A stretch of DNA of 64,000 nt from REEB95 sp963762425. Its GTDB lineage: Bacteria > Pseudomonadota > Alphaproteobacteria > ATCC43930 > CGMCC-115725. A model generated the notes under the pieces. That model did no database searches and was not told where the DNA came from. It was given only the letters and a program-made list of their open reading frames with translations. Below, piece after piece: positions 46,712 to 56,912 of this stretch. Positions within the stretch are counted from its first letter, which is position 1; every line of letters starts with the position of its first letter. The stretch covers positions 186,001 to 250,000 of the forward strand of contig CAVXKY010000024.1 in NCBI GenBank assembly GCA_963762425.1. The letters run 5' to 3'. A program made the translations under genes and the position numbers.

Positions 46712-47959
46712 TCAGGCCGGGCGGGAACGTCGCTTCCCGAGGTAGTAGCCGAGGAAGCCGACGACGACAAGCACGGCGCCGCCGCCCGCGATCATGATTC
46801 CGCTGCGGCCGGCGCCGAAGAATCCGCCCACCTGGTCCTTCACGCCCAATTTGGCGAATTTGTCGGCGATGTCGGGAACGGCCAGCTTGGCCGCCGCCAT
46901 ATCGGCGTCGCCGCCCGCCTTGTCGCCCTTGAGGTGCTTGGCCAGCCCCCGGCCATAGAGCGAATAGGTCAATTTCGGATTGGCGCTCAACGCCGCGTCG
47001 TAATCGGCGATCGCCGCGTCGGCATTGCCGAGCTTGAGATTGATGAAGCCGCGGCTGTCGAGCGTGGCCGCGTCGCCGGGCCGGAGCCGCAAGGATTCGT
47101 TGCAATCGGCCAGCGCCGCCTGCATCTGGCCGGTGACGCCCTTGTACCAGCAGCGGCTGTTCAAGGCCGAGGCATTGTCCGGATCGAGCTTGATGGTTTG
47201 ATCGAAATCGGCGATCGCCTGGTCGTATTTCTCCTGGTCGGTATAAACGCGGCCGCGGCCGTAATAGGCCTCCGCATAATCCGGCTTCAGCGCGATCGCC
47301 TGGCTGTAGTCCCGGATGGCGCGGCCGTCGTCGCCTTTCTTGGAGTAGGCCAGGCCGCGATTATTGAACGCCAGGGGGTAATTGGGCCGGAGCTTGATGG
47401 CCTGATCGAGATCCGCGATGGCGTTGTCGTATTGACCCAGGATGCGGTACTCGTCGCCGCGGTTGTTGTAAGCGGTGGCGTAGTTTGGATTGAGCCGCAG
47501 GGCCTGGTTGTAATCGGCGAGCGCCTGATCGTTCCGGCCCGTGCTCGAATAGGCGTTGCCCCGGTTGTTGTAGGCGATGGCGTTATTCGGCTTGAGCTGG
47601 ATCGCCCGGTTGAGATCCTGGATGGAACGGTCGTAATCGCCCCGGTCATAATCGACGACGCCGCGTTCGCTAAAGGCGCTGCCATAGTTGGGGTTGAGGC
47701 GGATCGCCTGATCGCAATCCTGCGCCGCGCGGACGTCGTCGCCCTTGTTGTGATAGGCGATGCAGCGGTTGGTGAAGGCGATGGCGAGATTGGACGCGGT
47801 CTCGCGGCTCGACAGGATCAGGGCGGTGCAGCCGCCGATCGAAAGATCGGGATCGTCGGCTATGCAAAGCTTCCAGTCTGCGTTGCGGTTTTGCGCCGAT
47901 GCGGATGCGGCAAGCGCAAGACTGGCGAACAACGCCAAAGCCCAAATCGGCCGATGCAT
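46712..47959 (-). CDS. secreted tetratricopeptide-repeat protein with C-terminal membrane helix
   Basis: A 415-residue protein. A signal peptide (1 to about 22, AxA-Q) is followed by about nine TPR units of the 'AI.DYN.AI.L.PN.A.AYNNRG' type (about 55-350). Near residues 388-408 a hydrophobic helix (GIMIAGGGAVLVVVGFLGYY) is followed by GKRRSR. The topology suggests periplasmic TPRs anchored in the inner membrane. It is inserted between tatD and another TPR gene, and the repeats resemble that neighbour. Partner unknown. Confidence 0.85.
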   Translation of the reverse strand: MHRPIWALALFASLALAASASAQNRNADWKLCIADDPDLSIGGCTALILSSRETASNLAIAFTNRCIAYHNKGDDVRAAQDCDQAIRLNPNYGSAFSERGVVDYDRGDYDRSIQDLNRAIQLKPNNAIAYNNRGNAYSSTGRNDQALADYNQALRLNPNYATAYNNRGDEYRILGQYDNAIADLDQAIKLRPNYPLAFNNRGLAYSKKGDDGRAIRDYSQAIALKPDYAEAYYGRGRVYTDQEKYDQAIADFDQTIKLDPDNASALNSRCWYKGVTGQMQAALADCNESLRLRPGDAATLDSRGFINLKLGNADAAIADYDAALSANPKLTYSLYGRGLAKHLKGDKAGGDADMAAAKLAVPDIADKFAKLGVKDQVGGFFGAGRSGIMIAGGGAVLVVVGFLGYYLGKRRSRPA

Positions 47960-47990
47960 TCCCCCTCCCCTTTTACTCGTCCGGCGCCGC

Positions 47991-48233
47991 CTACTCGTTT
48001 ACCTCGAGGCGGGGCGTGTCGATGCGTTCGCAATTCAGGCGGCCTTGCAACAGGCAATCCTCGAGCTTCGAGGTCGCGGCCAGGCCTTCCATCACATAGA
48101 GGCCGATGACGCCCAGCAGCAGCGCGGCCGCCAGCCCGGCGAGGCTGGTGGTGAAGCGCCGTTCGTCCTCGAGCCGCTCCCGTTCGCGCCGTGCGTGCTC
48201 GTTCAAGGGAAAGCCGAACTTTTCGATCTCCAT
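47991..48233 (-). CDS. small single-pass membrane protein
   Basis: An 80-residue protein. A charged N-terminal half (NEHARRERERLEDERR) is followed by one membrane helix (about 29-49, SLAGLAAALLLGVIGLYVME) and a short exported tail with two Cys (DCLLQGRLNCERI). I do not recognise a family. It lies between two TPR genes on the same strand and may belong with them. Confidence 0.6.
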   Translation of the reverse strand: MEIEKFGFPLNEHARRERERLEDERRFTTSLAGLAAALLLGVIGLYVMEGLAATSKLEDCLLQGRLNCERIDTPRLEVNE

Positions 48234-48291
48234 GGCGCCCTATCATGCCATGTTTCGCGGGCTTGGGCGAGAGCGCGCTCGCGGCCCGGCC

Positions 48292-48871
48292 TCAATTCTT
48301 CATCTGGTCGGCGGTATTGAGGTCCTCATTGGCCTTGTCGAACTGGCCCAGTTCCTGATAGGCCACGCCGCGATTGTGGTAGCACACGCCGCAATCGGCC
48401 TTGATGGCGATCGCGGCGGTGTAATCGGCCACGGCATGCTCGTAATCGGTCTTGCCGTAATAGGCGTTACCGCGGTTGAAATAGCCGTCGAATTCGCCGG
48501 GCTGGAGGCTTATGGCCTGGTTGAAATCGGCGTATCGCTTTGTCGAGCTGGCCCTTTTGGTCGTAGGCCAGGCCGCGATTGTTGAAGCAACGGCCGCAAT
48601 CGGGCTGGAGCTGGATGGCGGCGCTGTAATCGGATATCGCCAAATCCCAGCGCCCTTCCTGGTAATAGGCCGAGCCGCGCCCGTCATGGGCGAGCGACTG
48701 GTTGAAGGGCGAGATGTTCGCGGTGGCGAGCGCGCTGGTGTAAAGCCGGATGGCTTCGACGAAATCCTGCGCGCGGGCGGCGGTTTGCGCGGCGTCGATG
48801 TCGGTGAGCGCATCGGCGCGCGCGATCTGGGCGGAAAGCATGAGGACCAGAACGGCCAGCGCGCGTCTCAT
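48292..48871 (-). CDS. second secreted TPR protein (one frameshift)
   Basis: About 192 residues. A signal peptide (MRRALAVLVLMLSAQIARA) precedes four or so TPR units: DGRGSAYYQEGRWDLAISDY, CFNNRGLAYDQKGQLDKA, then, after a one-base slip near 48532, YADFNQAISLQPGEFDGYF and CYHNRGVAYQELGQFDKA. Cys residues recur in the second position of the repeats (CGRCFNNRG, CGVCYHNRG). The start overlaps the metG stop as ATGA. Confidence 0.8.
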
Positions 48872-50431
48872 GTCGCCGCCGCCGCTTCGACGTAGCGCGG
48901 AAATATCCCGGCGGGCTTGGGCAGGGCGGCGCCGGCGAATCAGCGCCGTGGCCAGCGCGGCGAAATCGCGTTTGCCCGGCGGGATCGGGAGCTGGTCCAA
49001 AAGTTTTGCCGCCGCTTCCGGCACCAAGGGCTGCGCCAGGATGGCGAGATGGCGGATCGTTTCCGCCAGCACGTAAAGCACCGTCGCCATGCGCGCCGTG
49101 TCGGTCTTGCGCAATGCCCAGGGCGCTTGCTCGTCGACATAGCGGTTGGCGTCGCCCACCACCTGCCAGATCGCCTCGAGCGCGCGATGGAAAGCTGGCT
49201 CGGCATTTCCGTCCGCACCTGCGCCAGCAAGGCCGCGCGCGGATGCCAGCAGCGCCTCGTCCGCCTCGGTCAGCGCGCCGGGCTCCGGCAGCTGCCGCCG
49301 CAATAGCTCTTGATCATCGACAACACGCGCTGCGCCAGATTGCCGAGCCCGTTGGCGAGATCGCCGTTGATGCGGCCGACCACGGCGCGGCGCGAGAAAT
49401 CGCCGTCCGATGCCGAACGGCAGCTCGCGCAGCATGAAATAGCGCACCGCGTCGACGCCGTATTGCTCGACCAGCTGTTGGGGCGCCACGAAATTGCCGA
49501 GCGACTTCGACATCTTCTGGCCTTCGACCGTCCACCAGCCATGGGCGAAGACGCGCTTGGGCGGCGTCGAGACCCGCGGCCATCAGGAAGGCCGGCCAAT
49601 AGACCGCGTGGAAGCGCAAGATGTCCTTGCCGACCATGTGCAGGTCGGCCGGCCAGAAGGTCTTGTAATCGGCGGCCTCGGTGTCGGGATAGCCGACCGC
49701 GGTGATGTAGTTGGTCAGAGCGTCGAGCCAGACATACATCACATGCTTCGGGTCGCCGGGCACCGGCACGCCCCAGTCGAAGCTGGTGCGCGAGATCGAA
49801 AGATCGTGCAGCCCGCCTTTGACGAAGCTCACGACCTCGTTGCGGCGCGTTCGGGCCGATGAAATCGGGATGCGCCTCGTAATAGGCCGAGCAGCCGGTC
49901 CTGCCAGGCGGACAGGCGGAAGAAATAGCTCTGCTCCTCGACCCATTCGACTCGGCGCCCGATGGGGCGCGCCTCTCGCCGTCGGCGCCCGTGACCAGCT
50001 CGCTCTCGCCGTAGAAGGCCTCGTCGCGCACCGAATACCAGCCGGCGATAGTTGCCGAGATAGATATCGCCGCGGCCCTTGGCGTTTGCCGGCATCTCCT
50101 GCCACAGCGCCTGGCACGCCTCGATGTGGCGCGGCTCGGTGGTGCGGATGAAATCGTCGTTGGAGATGTTCATCAGCCGGCCATGTCGCGGAAATTCTGC
50201 GAGACGCGGTCGGAGAAGGTCTGCGGCATCGATGCCCGGCGCGCGCGCCGATTTCGTCGACCTTCTGGCCGTGCTCGTCGGTGCCGGTGAGGAACATGAC
50301 CTCGACGCCGTCGAGCCGCATGAAGCGCGCCAGCGCGTCGCACGCCACCGTCGTATAGGCATGGCCGAGATGCGGCGAATCGTTGACGTAATAGATCGGC
50401 GTGGTGAGGTAGAACGGCTTGCCGCCGGCAT
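48868..50431 (-). CDS. metG: methionyl-tRNA synthetase (many frameshifts)
   Basis: About 520 residues across many frames, with about ten slips. Blocks in order: FYLTTPIYYVNDSPHLGHAY (HIGH-like site), VMFLTGTDEHGQKVDEI, NISNDDFIRTTEPRH, DWGVPVPGDPKHVMYVWLDA, FWPADLHMVGKDILRFHAVY, KMSKSLGN (KMSKS), DAVRYFMLRELPFG and C-terminal IFPRYVEAAAAT. The start ATG 50429-50431 needs one base removed. The zinc-knuckle insert is missing or lost, as in the short class 2 MetRS form. An essential gene, so the breaks are surely sequence error. Confidence 0.88.
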
Positions 50432-50466
50432 CGGGAGATCCTCGACGACGGGCCTCAAGCGGCGTT

Positions 50467-51569
50467 TCAGCGCGCCGCCTCTTCAAGCGCAAAAAAGGCG
50501 TTCAGCACGACCTGCTTGCGGTCGAGGTTGATGCCGTCCGCCTGCGGCGAAGAGTTGGTCGCTTTTCCCACACCTCGACCCATCGATCAAGGCCCGCCGC
50601 GCCGCGAGGCGCGCCAGCGGTCTCGCCTTCACCGCCTCGATGCCGGCGCCCTGCCGCCGGCGGTCAGCCGATCAGCGGCGAGCGCAGCCGGGCAAAAGCT
50701 CGACCAGAGGCGGAAGCTCTTCCCTTCGTCGCGCGCCAACCGTTCGGCGAAACCATGCAGCGCCGCGACGTCCATGTTGGGGAGTGCGGCCAGCAAGTCG
50801 ATACATGTCGCGATAATGGCCAGTCCTTCCGCCGCCGCCAGATCAGGGCCCGGCCGATGCTGCCCTCGGCGAGCGCGCCAGCGCCGCTGCTTCGGCCGGG
50901 CCGAGATCGGGCCGATGGCGGACGAGCAGCTCGGGCCATGGTCTCGGCGGCAGGGGCTTCAGAGCAAGCTGCGGCAGCGCGAGCGGATCGTCGGCAGCAG
51001 CCGGCCGGGATTGTGGCTCGAAAGCAGCAGCACGAGCGCTTGCGGCGGCTCTTCGAGCAGCTTGAGAAAGGCGTTGGCGGCGTTGCGGTTCATCTCATCG
51101 GCGCCGTCGACGATCACGACCCGCCAGCCGCCCTCGGCCGGGGTCAGCTGCAGGAAGCCGCCGATGGCGCGCGCGTCATCGACGACGATCTCGCTCCGCT
51201 GCCGCTTGCGCTTCGGATCGAAAGCCGCGCTCGACGACGAGCAGGTCGGGATGGCCGCCGGCGGCGACGCGGCGGAACACGGGATGGTCGGGCGCGATGG
51301 CGAGCGATTCGGCCTTCGGCGGCGCGCCGAACAGCCCGCCGGCCGGCGGCCTCGGCCAGCAGAAACGCGCGAAGCGATAGGCCAGCGTCGCCTTGCCGAT
51401 GCCGCGCGGCCCGGTGATCAGCCAGGCATGCGGCAGCCGGCCGGAGTTGAAGGCCGAGCAGCGCCGCTTCGGCCGCCTCGTGGCCGAGCAGCGCGGGGTT
51501 CTCGCGCGGCGGCGGCATTTCCGGCGCCTCGCTTTCGCCCGCCGGTTCCTCGAAATCCTCTTCGCTCAT
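50467..51569 (-). CDS. holB: DNA polymerase III delta' subunit (many frameshifts)
   Basis: About 365 residues across frames. It starts MSEEDFEEPAGESEAPEM. Then come an AAA+ clamp-loader core with LPHAWLITGPRGIGKATLAY (Walker A-like), VVIVDGADEMNRNAANAFLK, LEEPPQALVLLSSHNPGRLL and TIRSRCR. The C-terminus NLDRKQVVLNAFFALEEAAR is conserved in alphaproteobacterial HolB. It lies between tmk and metG, the usual order. Slips near 50550-50700, 50830-50970, 51060-51250 and 51330-51450 are attributed to sequence error. Confidence 0.85.
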
Positions 51570-51582
51570 GCCGCCATCTTCA

Positions 51583-52221
51583 TCAAAGCGCGGCTTGAAG
51601 CCGCTCGCGCAGCGCCGCCTTGATCGCCAGCGCGACCGCGGCCAGGCTTCCCGCGCATCGATGACGACGCAGCGCTGCGGCTCGCGCTGGGCGATCGCGA
51701 GGAAACCCTGCGCGGACGCGCTCGTGGAAATCGCGTCCCATGCGCTCGAAACGCGTCCTCGCGGCCTGCGCGCGCGCGTCCAGGCCGAGCTCGACCGGCA
51801 ATCGAGAATCAGGGTCAGGTCGGGCGCGAAATCACCGGCGATCAAGCGATGCAGCCGCGCGAGCCGCTCGCGCGGCGACGCCGCCGCCATAGCCCTGATA
51901 GGCCACGTCGAATTCGGCGAAGCGGTCGCAGATCACCCAATTGCCGGCATCGAGCGCCGGCCACACGGTCTCGACCAGATGGTCGCGCCGCGCCGCGACC
52001 ATCAGCAGCGCCTCGGTCTCGGCGTCCCAGCGCTCGTGTGCGCCGGCGACCAGGAGCGCGCGGATTTCCTCGGCGCCTGGCGCGCCGCCGGGCTCGCGGG
52101 TGACGACGGCCTCGATGCCGGCCTCGCCCAGCGCCTCGGCCAGCAGCCGCGCCTGGGTCGATTTGCCGGCGCCCTCGCCGCCTTCGAGCGTGATGAAGCG
52201 GCCGCGTTCCGTTTTTCGGGC
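51583..52221 (-). CDS. tmk: thymidylate kinase (several frameshifts)
   Basis: About 210 residues. The P-loop is ITLEGGEGAGKSTQARLL. TREPGGAPGAEEIR is the dTMP-binding DR/E motif. ALLMVAARRDHLVETVWPAL, WVICDRF and YQGYGGG follow. The N-terminus is unclear: no ATG/GTG is in frame just before the P-loop, and the region overlaps the carboxypeptidase stop, so an indel probably hides the start; I place it at about 52221. Stop TGA at 51583. Essential for dTTP synthesis. Next gene holB. Confidence 0.82.
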
Positions 52222-53393
52222 TCAGTTGCGCTTCCCGCAGATGAGATAGCCCGCGGCGGCCGCCTGCGCCCGAACGGGCCGAGCCGGTCCACCGGCTGCG
52301 CCGCGACCAGCGGCACCTCGATGGTCGTCGATATCGGGCGCGGTGATCACCAGCTTGCCGACGGTCTGGCCTGCGCCACCGGCGCCTGCACCGGCCTGTC
52401 ATAGACCGCGTCACCTTCATGTCGCGCGCGCGCGTTGCGCGGCAGCGTCACCACCACATCTGCGCGACCGTCACCGGCACCTTCGGCTCGGCGCCGAGCC
52501 AGACCGGCGCCTCGTCGATCGGATCGCCGGCCTTGACGAGCTTATAGTCGTTGAATTCGCGATAGGCCCAATCGAGCAGCTTCTCGCCTTCCTGCGAGCG
52601 CTCCTTCATGCTCTTCATGCCGGCCAGCACCTCGATGATGCGGCGGCCGTTGCGCAGCGCCGAGGCGTGATGCCGTAGCCGGCCTCCTCGGTGTGGCCGG
52701 TCTTCAGCCCGTCGACGCCGAGATCCTTGTAGAGCAGCGGATTGCGGTTGCCTTGCTTGATGCCGTTATAGGTGAACTCTTTCTCGGAATCGTAATGATA
52801 GTATTCCGGGAAATCGGGGATCAGGTGCCGCGCCAGCGTCGCGAGATCGCGCGCGGTCATGTAATCGTCGGGATCGGGCAGGCCGTCGACATTGGCGAAA
52901 TGGCTGTCGTTCAGGCCGAGCTTCTGCGCCTTCTCGTTCATCAGGTCGACGAAGGCCTGCTTGCTGCCGGCGAGACCCTCGGCCAGCACGACGCAGGCGT
53001 CGTTGCCGGATTGGATGATCATGCCGCGGATCAGATCCTCGACCTTCACCTGCGCGCCGAGCGGCACGAACATCTTCGATTCGTCGGTCTTGTGCCAGGC
53101 CTTCTCGCTGACCGGCAGCGTGTCGTCGAGCTTCGCCTGCCGCTTTTGAGCTAATCGAAGACCACATAGGCCGTCATCATCTTGCTCATCGAGGCCGGCG
53201 GGATGCGCTCATCGGCGTCCTTGTCGAGCAGCACCGCGCCGGTGTCGAAATCGATCACGAACCCGTTGCGCGCCGGGTGTCGATGGTCGGCGCCGCCGCG
53301 CGCGCAGGCGCGAGCCGGGGCAATACAAGCGAGCAGCAGGGCGAGGGCAACGGGACGGTCGGCGAAGGTGGATGAAGCGCATATGTCATTCAT
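52222..53393 (-). CDS. dacA: D-alanyl-D-alanine carboxypeptidase, PBP5/DacA-type (several frameshifts)
   Basis: About 390 residues. A signal peptide starts MNDICASSTFADRPVALALL. Active-site SxxK is in IPPASMSKMMTAYVVFD, SxN in GMIIQSGNDACVVLAEGL and KTG in LGVDGLKTGHTEEAGYGI. A C-terminal PBP5-type domain (KLVKAGDPIDEAPVWLGAEP) ends GYLICGKRN at TGA 52222. Slips lie near 53150, 52670, 52450 and 52300-52400. It trims peptidoglycan pentapeptides in the periplasm. Confidence 0.87.
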
Positions 53394-53439
53394 GCTCTGG
53401 GTTCGAGAATGGCGGGATGATAGCGCCAATGCGCTCCGC

Positions 53440-54372
53440 TCAATTGACGACGATTTGCGCCTGGCGGCGCCGCTGACGATGACCTGGTTCAGAAGCGTCC
53501 GCATCGTAACATGCGACCGGCCCGAGCCGCACGCGATAGACATCGACGCCGCTGACCTTGGCGTCGATGCTGGCGTGCCGAGCCGTCGAGCCGTGCCTTG
53601 AGCCGCACGGCATTGTCGGCTCGAGAAGGCGCCGGCCTGGATGTAGATCTCCGACGGCTTCACCGGCACGATCTTGACCGTGTCCGGCAGCGGCGGCTCG
53701 GCGATCGGCTGGCGGGGCGAGCGGCAGCGGCTGCGCCGGCGGCGCCGGCGGGAGCGGCGGATCGGCGGCGGCGACGCGACAACGCCGGGCGGCGGCGGCA
53801 GCGTTTCCGCGCTCACCTGGGCGACCGGCGCGGCTGGCGGCGGCGCCGCGGCCGATCTCGGCTCGCCGCCTTGCGCTCGGCGAGGCTTGCCACCTGGATC
53901 GATTCCGGCACCACGATCTGCACCCGCACTTTCGCGGTGCCTTGCCCTCGAAGCCGAGCAGCTGCGCGGCGCGGCGCGACAGGTCGATGATGCGGCCGCG
54001 CGCATAAGGGCCGCGATCGTTGACCCGGAGCTCGATCGAGCGGCCGTTGTCGAGATTGGTCACCTGCACGACGCTCGGCATCGGCAAGGTGCGGTGCGCC
54101 GCGGTCAGCGCGTTCAGGTCGAAGATCTCGCCATTGGCGGTGTATTTGCCGTGGAACTGCTCGCCGTACCACGAGGCGATGCCGGTCTCGTCGTAGGTCC
54201 AGTCTTCGGCCGGGTAGTACCAGGTGCCGTCGATCTGATAGGGCTGGCCGACCTTGTAGATGCCCTGCCGCCGCCGGGCGGCGGACCGGCGCCCGCCGGA
54301 TTCCGCCGAGCAGCCGGCCAACGCGAGGGCGAGCGCGCCGAAGCCGAGGACGAGAGCGAAACGGTGAAACAT
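53440..54372 (-). CDS. rlpA: septal-ring lytic transglycosylase RlpA with SPOR domain (frameshifts)
   Basis: About 310 residues. It has a lipoprotein signal, with the lipobox in ALALAGCSAES. The double-psi beta-barrel RlpA domain is YDETGIASWYGEQFHGKYTA, DLNALTAAHRTLPMPSVVQV, NDRGPYARGRIIDLSRRAAQ. A Pro/Ala linker and a C-terminal SPOR domain (PSEIYIQAGAF...VYRVRLGPVA) follow, read in shifted frames between 53930 and 53510. RlpA cleaves naked glycan strands at the division site. Next gene downstream is dacA. Confidence 0.87.
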   Translation of the reverse strand: MFHRFALVLGFGALALALAGCSAESGGRRSAARRRQGIYKVGQPYQIDGTWYYPAEDWTYDETGIASWYGEQFHGKYTANGEIFDLNALTAAHRTLPMPSVVQVTNLDNGRSIELRVNDRGPYARGRIIDLSRRAAQLLGFEGKAPRKCGCRSWCRNRSRWQASPSARRRAEIGRGAAASRAGRPGERGNAAAAARRCRVAAADPPLPPAPPAQPLPLAPPADRRAAAAGHGQDRAGEAVGDLHPGRRLLEPTMPCGSRHGSTARHASIDAKVSGVDVYRVRLGPVACYDADASEPGHRQRRRQAQIVVN

Positions 54373-54417
54373 CGTCTGGGTTGCATCGCGTCCAGCGAAT
54401 TGTCGGCCGACTCTATG

Positions 54418-55503
54418 TCAATCGACGCTGTCGGCAAGATAGCCGACGGCCACCGCGAAAAAGCTCGAATTATTCCAGCGCAGGATCCGCTGAAATTGTC
54501 GTAGACCAGCAAGCGGGCCCGTCCGCGCCCGCCGGCTGCGAGCAAGCGCGGCGCTCGATCGGCGCATGTCGGGCAGCGCGCTGCCGTCGACGCGTGACGC
54601 CGAGCGCCGCCCAATCGGCGAGCGGCGCTTCTGCGCTCATCCCGATCAGCGACGGATCGAAGCCGGCGGCAGCGTCACCGCCCCGCCCCAGCCCTGTCGC
54701 CATGCCAGCCGGCTCGCGAGGTAATTGGCGATCGAGGCGAACACATCGTCGGGCTTGTTCCAGATATCGGGCGTGCCGTTGCCGCTGCTAGCTCACGGCA
54801 TATTTCAGAAAGCTCGACGGCATGAACTGGCTCTGCGCCCATCGCGCCGGCCCAGGAGCCGATCATGCTGCGCGGATCGATATGGTCGCTGGTCGATGAT
54901 GATGCAGCGCGTTGATCAGCTCCTTGCGGAAGAAAGCCGCGCGCCGGCCGTCATAGGCGAGCGTCGCCAGCGCCGCGACCACCGGATAAGTGCCGGTGCT
55001 GCGGCCGAAATCGGTCTCGATGCCCCACAGCGCCACGATGTAGCGCGGCTGCACGCCGTAGCGCTGCCGATACCTCGTCGAGCAGGCCTTGTTGTCGGCT
55101 AGCTTGTGCGCGCGCCGGCGTCGATCCGCGCCGGCGTCACCACGCGGTCGATATATTGCTCGAAGGTGAGCGTGAGTCTCGGGCTGGCGCGTGATCGAGC
55201 TCGATGATATGCGGGACGGAACTGGCCGTGGCCAGGGCGCGGTCGAGCGTCGCCGCCGTGATGCCTTGCGCCAGCGCATCCTGGCGGAAATCCTGGATGA
55301 AGGCGGGGAAGCCAGCGGCGTCGGGCATGAGCGGCGTCGGGTGCCGGCGGTTGCGCCGGCGCCGCTGGCTGTTGACTCTGAACCTGCTGCTGCTGCGCCT
55401 GTGGTCGGCCGTCCGCTGCGGCGGCTGTTGTTGCGCGCAGGCGGGCAAGGCGGTCAGCCCGGCCAACACCGCAATGGTCAAGAGAGACGCTGCGCGGCGT
55501 CAT
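54418..55503 (-). CDS. MltB-type lytic murein transglycosylase (frameshifts)
   Basis: About 360 residues. It has a signal sequence (MTPRSVSL, hydrophobic core, Cys near residue 22), then a Gln/Pro-rich linker. The SLT_2/GH103 domain has FPAFIQDFRQDALAQGITAA, TLTFEQYIDRVVTPARI, the catalytic Glu in YIVALWGIETDFGRSTGTYP, then RAAFFRKELINALH and MIGSWAGAMGQ. A C-terminal tail RILRWNNSSFFAVAVGYLAD ends at TGA 54418. Slips near 55440, 55180, 55080, 54880, 54830 and 54500. Start overlaps the thioesterase stop (ATGA). Confidence 0.85.
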
Positions 55504-56350
55504 CGGGCGATCACCAGCGCCGCCGCCTTGGCGCGGAGTTCGTCGGGAATGACGGCCGAGCGGCGGATCTCCAGATCGAAATGGACGCCGGCTTGAAAAC
55601 AGCGCGCGATGCGCTCGCCGTCTTTCACCGCGACCAGATCATGCACCATCTTCAATGAGGATTTTCCGATCTCGAGCAGGAAGCTGCGGCCGGCGGGATC
55701 TCCATCCCCGCCCCCGGCTGCCATGCCGACAAAGCCAACCGCAACTCGAAAGTCGCAAAGCCGCGCTTCTCGTCGTGGATGTAGTCGCCGGTCATGCCCA
55801 GCGCCACCAGCAGATGCGACGAAGCGGTCGAGCAGCGCCGGACTATGGCCGAAAATCGATAGCTGGCCGCGCTCGTCCAGCTCCCAGCTTTTGACGCGGT
55901 CGCGCATGGTGGATGCCGCGCCATGCGATGCGGGCAGCGATATCGCGGCGAAGGCTCGGCCCGCCAGGGCGCGACCGACGCGTCGAGCTTCGATTTCAGT
56001 CCGCCGCGCATGGTGAAGTCGCGCGGCGCCAGCGCATGCTCGGCCTGGGTGGTGACGGTGCCGTCGCTCGCCAGCAGCTCGTGGCCGATGCGCACCTGCT
56101 TCTCGCCCTTGGCCCCTTCGCCGGTTCCGATCACGGCGCTGCGGATGGAGATCGAATCTCCGGCGCGCAGCTCCTTGAGAAAGCGGGTGAACAGGCTGAC
56201 ACTGCGCCAGGCGCGGCCGGGCGCAACGCGGTGGAGCAGGCTTGCCGACGCGTCGCCGAAGCGCTCGCCATAAAAGGCGACGTTCATGTGGTCGAAAACG
56301 TCGCATTCCCAGGCCTCGACGTCGCCGCGATAGGTCTCGATCAAGTCCAC
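55500..56350 (-). CDS. acyl-CoA thioesterase family protein, double hotdog (frameshifts)
   Basis: About 283 residues. The N-terminal hotdog has ETYRGDVEAWECDVFDHMNV AFYGERF (4-hydroxybenzoyl-CoA-thioesterase-like Asp-His-Met) and SVSLFTRFLKELRAGDSISI. The second half resembles another hotdog (SSLKMVHDLVAVKDGERIAR). Slips lie near 55915, 55815 and 55720. Substrate unknown. It is first in the thioesterase-mltB run and divergent from a small secreted protein gene. Confidence 0.8.
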
Positions 56351-56521
56351 CGTCGTCCTTTCTCCCGGCCGCTTCCGCCTGGGCCGGGCACCATGCCCGG
56401 GCCGTTCCTCGGGGCGCGGCGACTATGGCAGAACAGCGGCCCGGGCGGAAAGCGCGGCAATCGAGGCAAAATCTTGTCCTGGATGAGCTTTTTGTAATCC
56501 CGGCGCCGGGGGATGGAAAAA

Positions 56522-56537
56522 CATAAGCTAGCTTATG
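56522..56537 (+). promoter_or_regulatory. perfect 16-base palindrome
   Basis: CATAAGCTAGCTTATG is its own reverse complement. It lies 56 bases upstream of the small secreted-protein gene and 172 bases from the divergent thioesterase start, in a locally AT-rich spot. It is a good candidate operator for a dimeric regulator. The identity of the regulator is unknown. Confidence 0.5.
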
Positions 56538-56548
56538 AATTACCAGAA

Positions 56549-56570
56549 GCCCCGGTCAGGCGACCGGGGC
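56549..56570 (+). promoter_or_regulatory. strong leader hairpin before the small secreted-protein gene
   Basis: GCCCCGGTC (56549-56557) and GACCGGGGC (56562-56570) form a perfect 9-bp stem with an AGGC tetraloop, ending 12 bases before the ribosome-binding site. No T-run follows. It could be an mRNA-stabilising 5' structure or an attenuation element. Confidence 0.4.
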
Positions 56571-56592
56571 AGGCTCGAAAAGGAGAGCCATC

Positions 56593-56889
56593 ATGACCAA
56601 GACCCAAAGCAACACTTTCTCGCGCAAGCTGCGCCATCTCGCCTTGGCCGCGGCGCTGGCCGCAACCTCGGCCGGAGTCGTGGCCGCGCCGGCGCTGGCC
56701 GCCGATTGGCACCATGGCCCGGCCCGCCAGGAATTCCGCGACCATCGCGGACACGGCCGCTTCTTCGCGCCGGTGGTTGCGGTGAGCCCATACGCCTACG
56801 GCCCCTATGGCTATGCGCCGCCTCCCCCGGCGCCGGTCTATGGGTTCCCGCCTGTCCTCGATTTGATCCTCCCGATCCATATCCGCTGA
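56593..56889 (+). CDS. small secreted His/Pro/Tyr-rich protein
   Basis: A 98-residue protein with a signal peptide (about 1-36, ending APALAAD). The mature part is short and rich in His, Pro, Gly and Tyr: DWHHGPARQEFRDHRGHGR, then a YGPYGYAPPPPAP stretch. No family is recognised; His-rich exported peptides of this kind may bind metals. It has a strong AAGGAGAG site and its own terminator downstream. The region upstream carries a palindrome and a hairpin, so it is an independent, regulated unit. Confidence 0.75.
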   Translation: MTKTQSNTFSRKLRHLALAAALAATSAGVVAAPALAADWHHGPARQEFRDHRGHGRFFAPVVAVSPYAYGPYGYAPPPPAPVYGFPPVLDLILPIHIR

Positions 56890-56912
56890 ACGGGACGATA
56901 GAGGACGGCCCT

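Noticed and set aside
48868..56350. Treating the broken metG-holB-tmk-dacA-rlpA-mltB genes as pseudogenes
   Set aside because: Several are normally essential and every conserved block is intact across frames; sequence error explains the breaks better.
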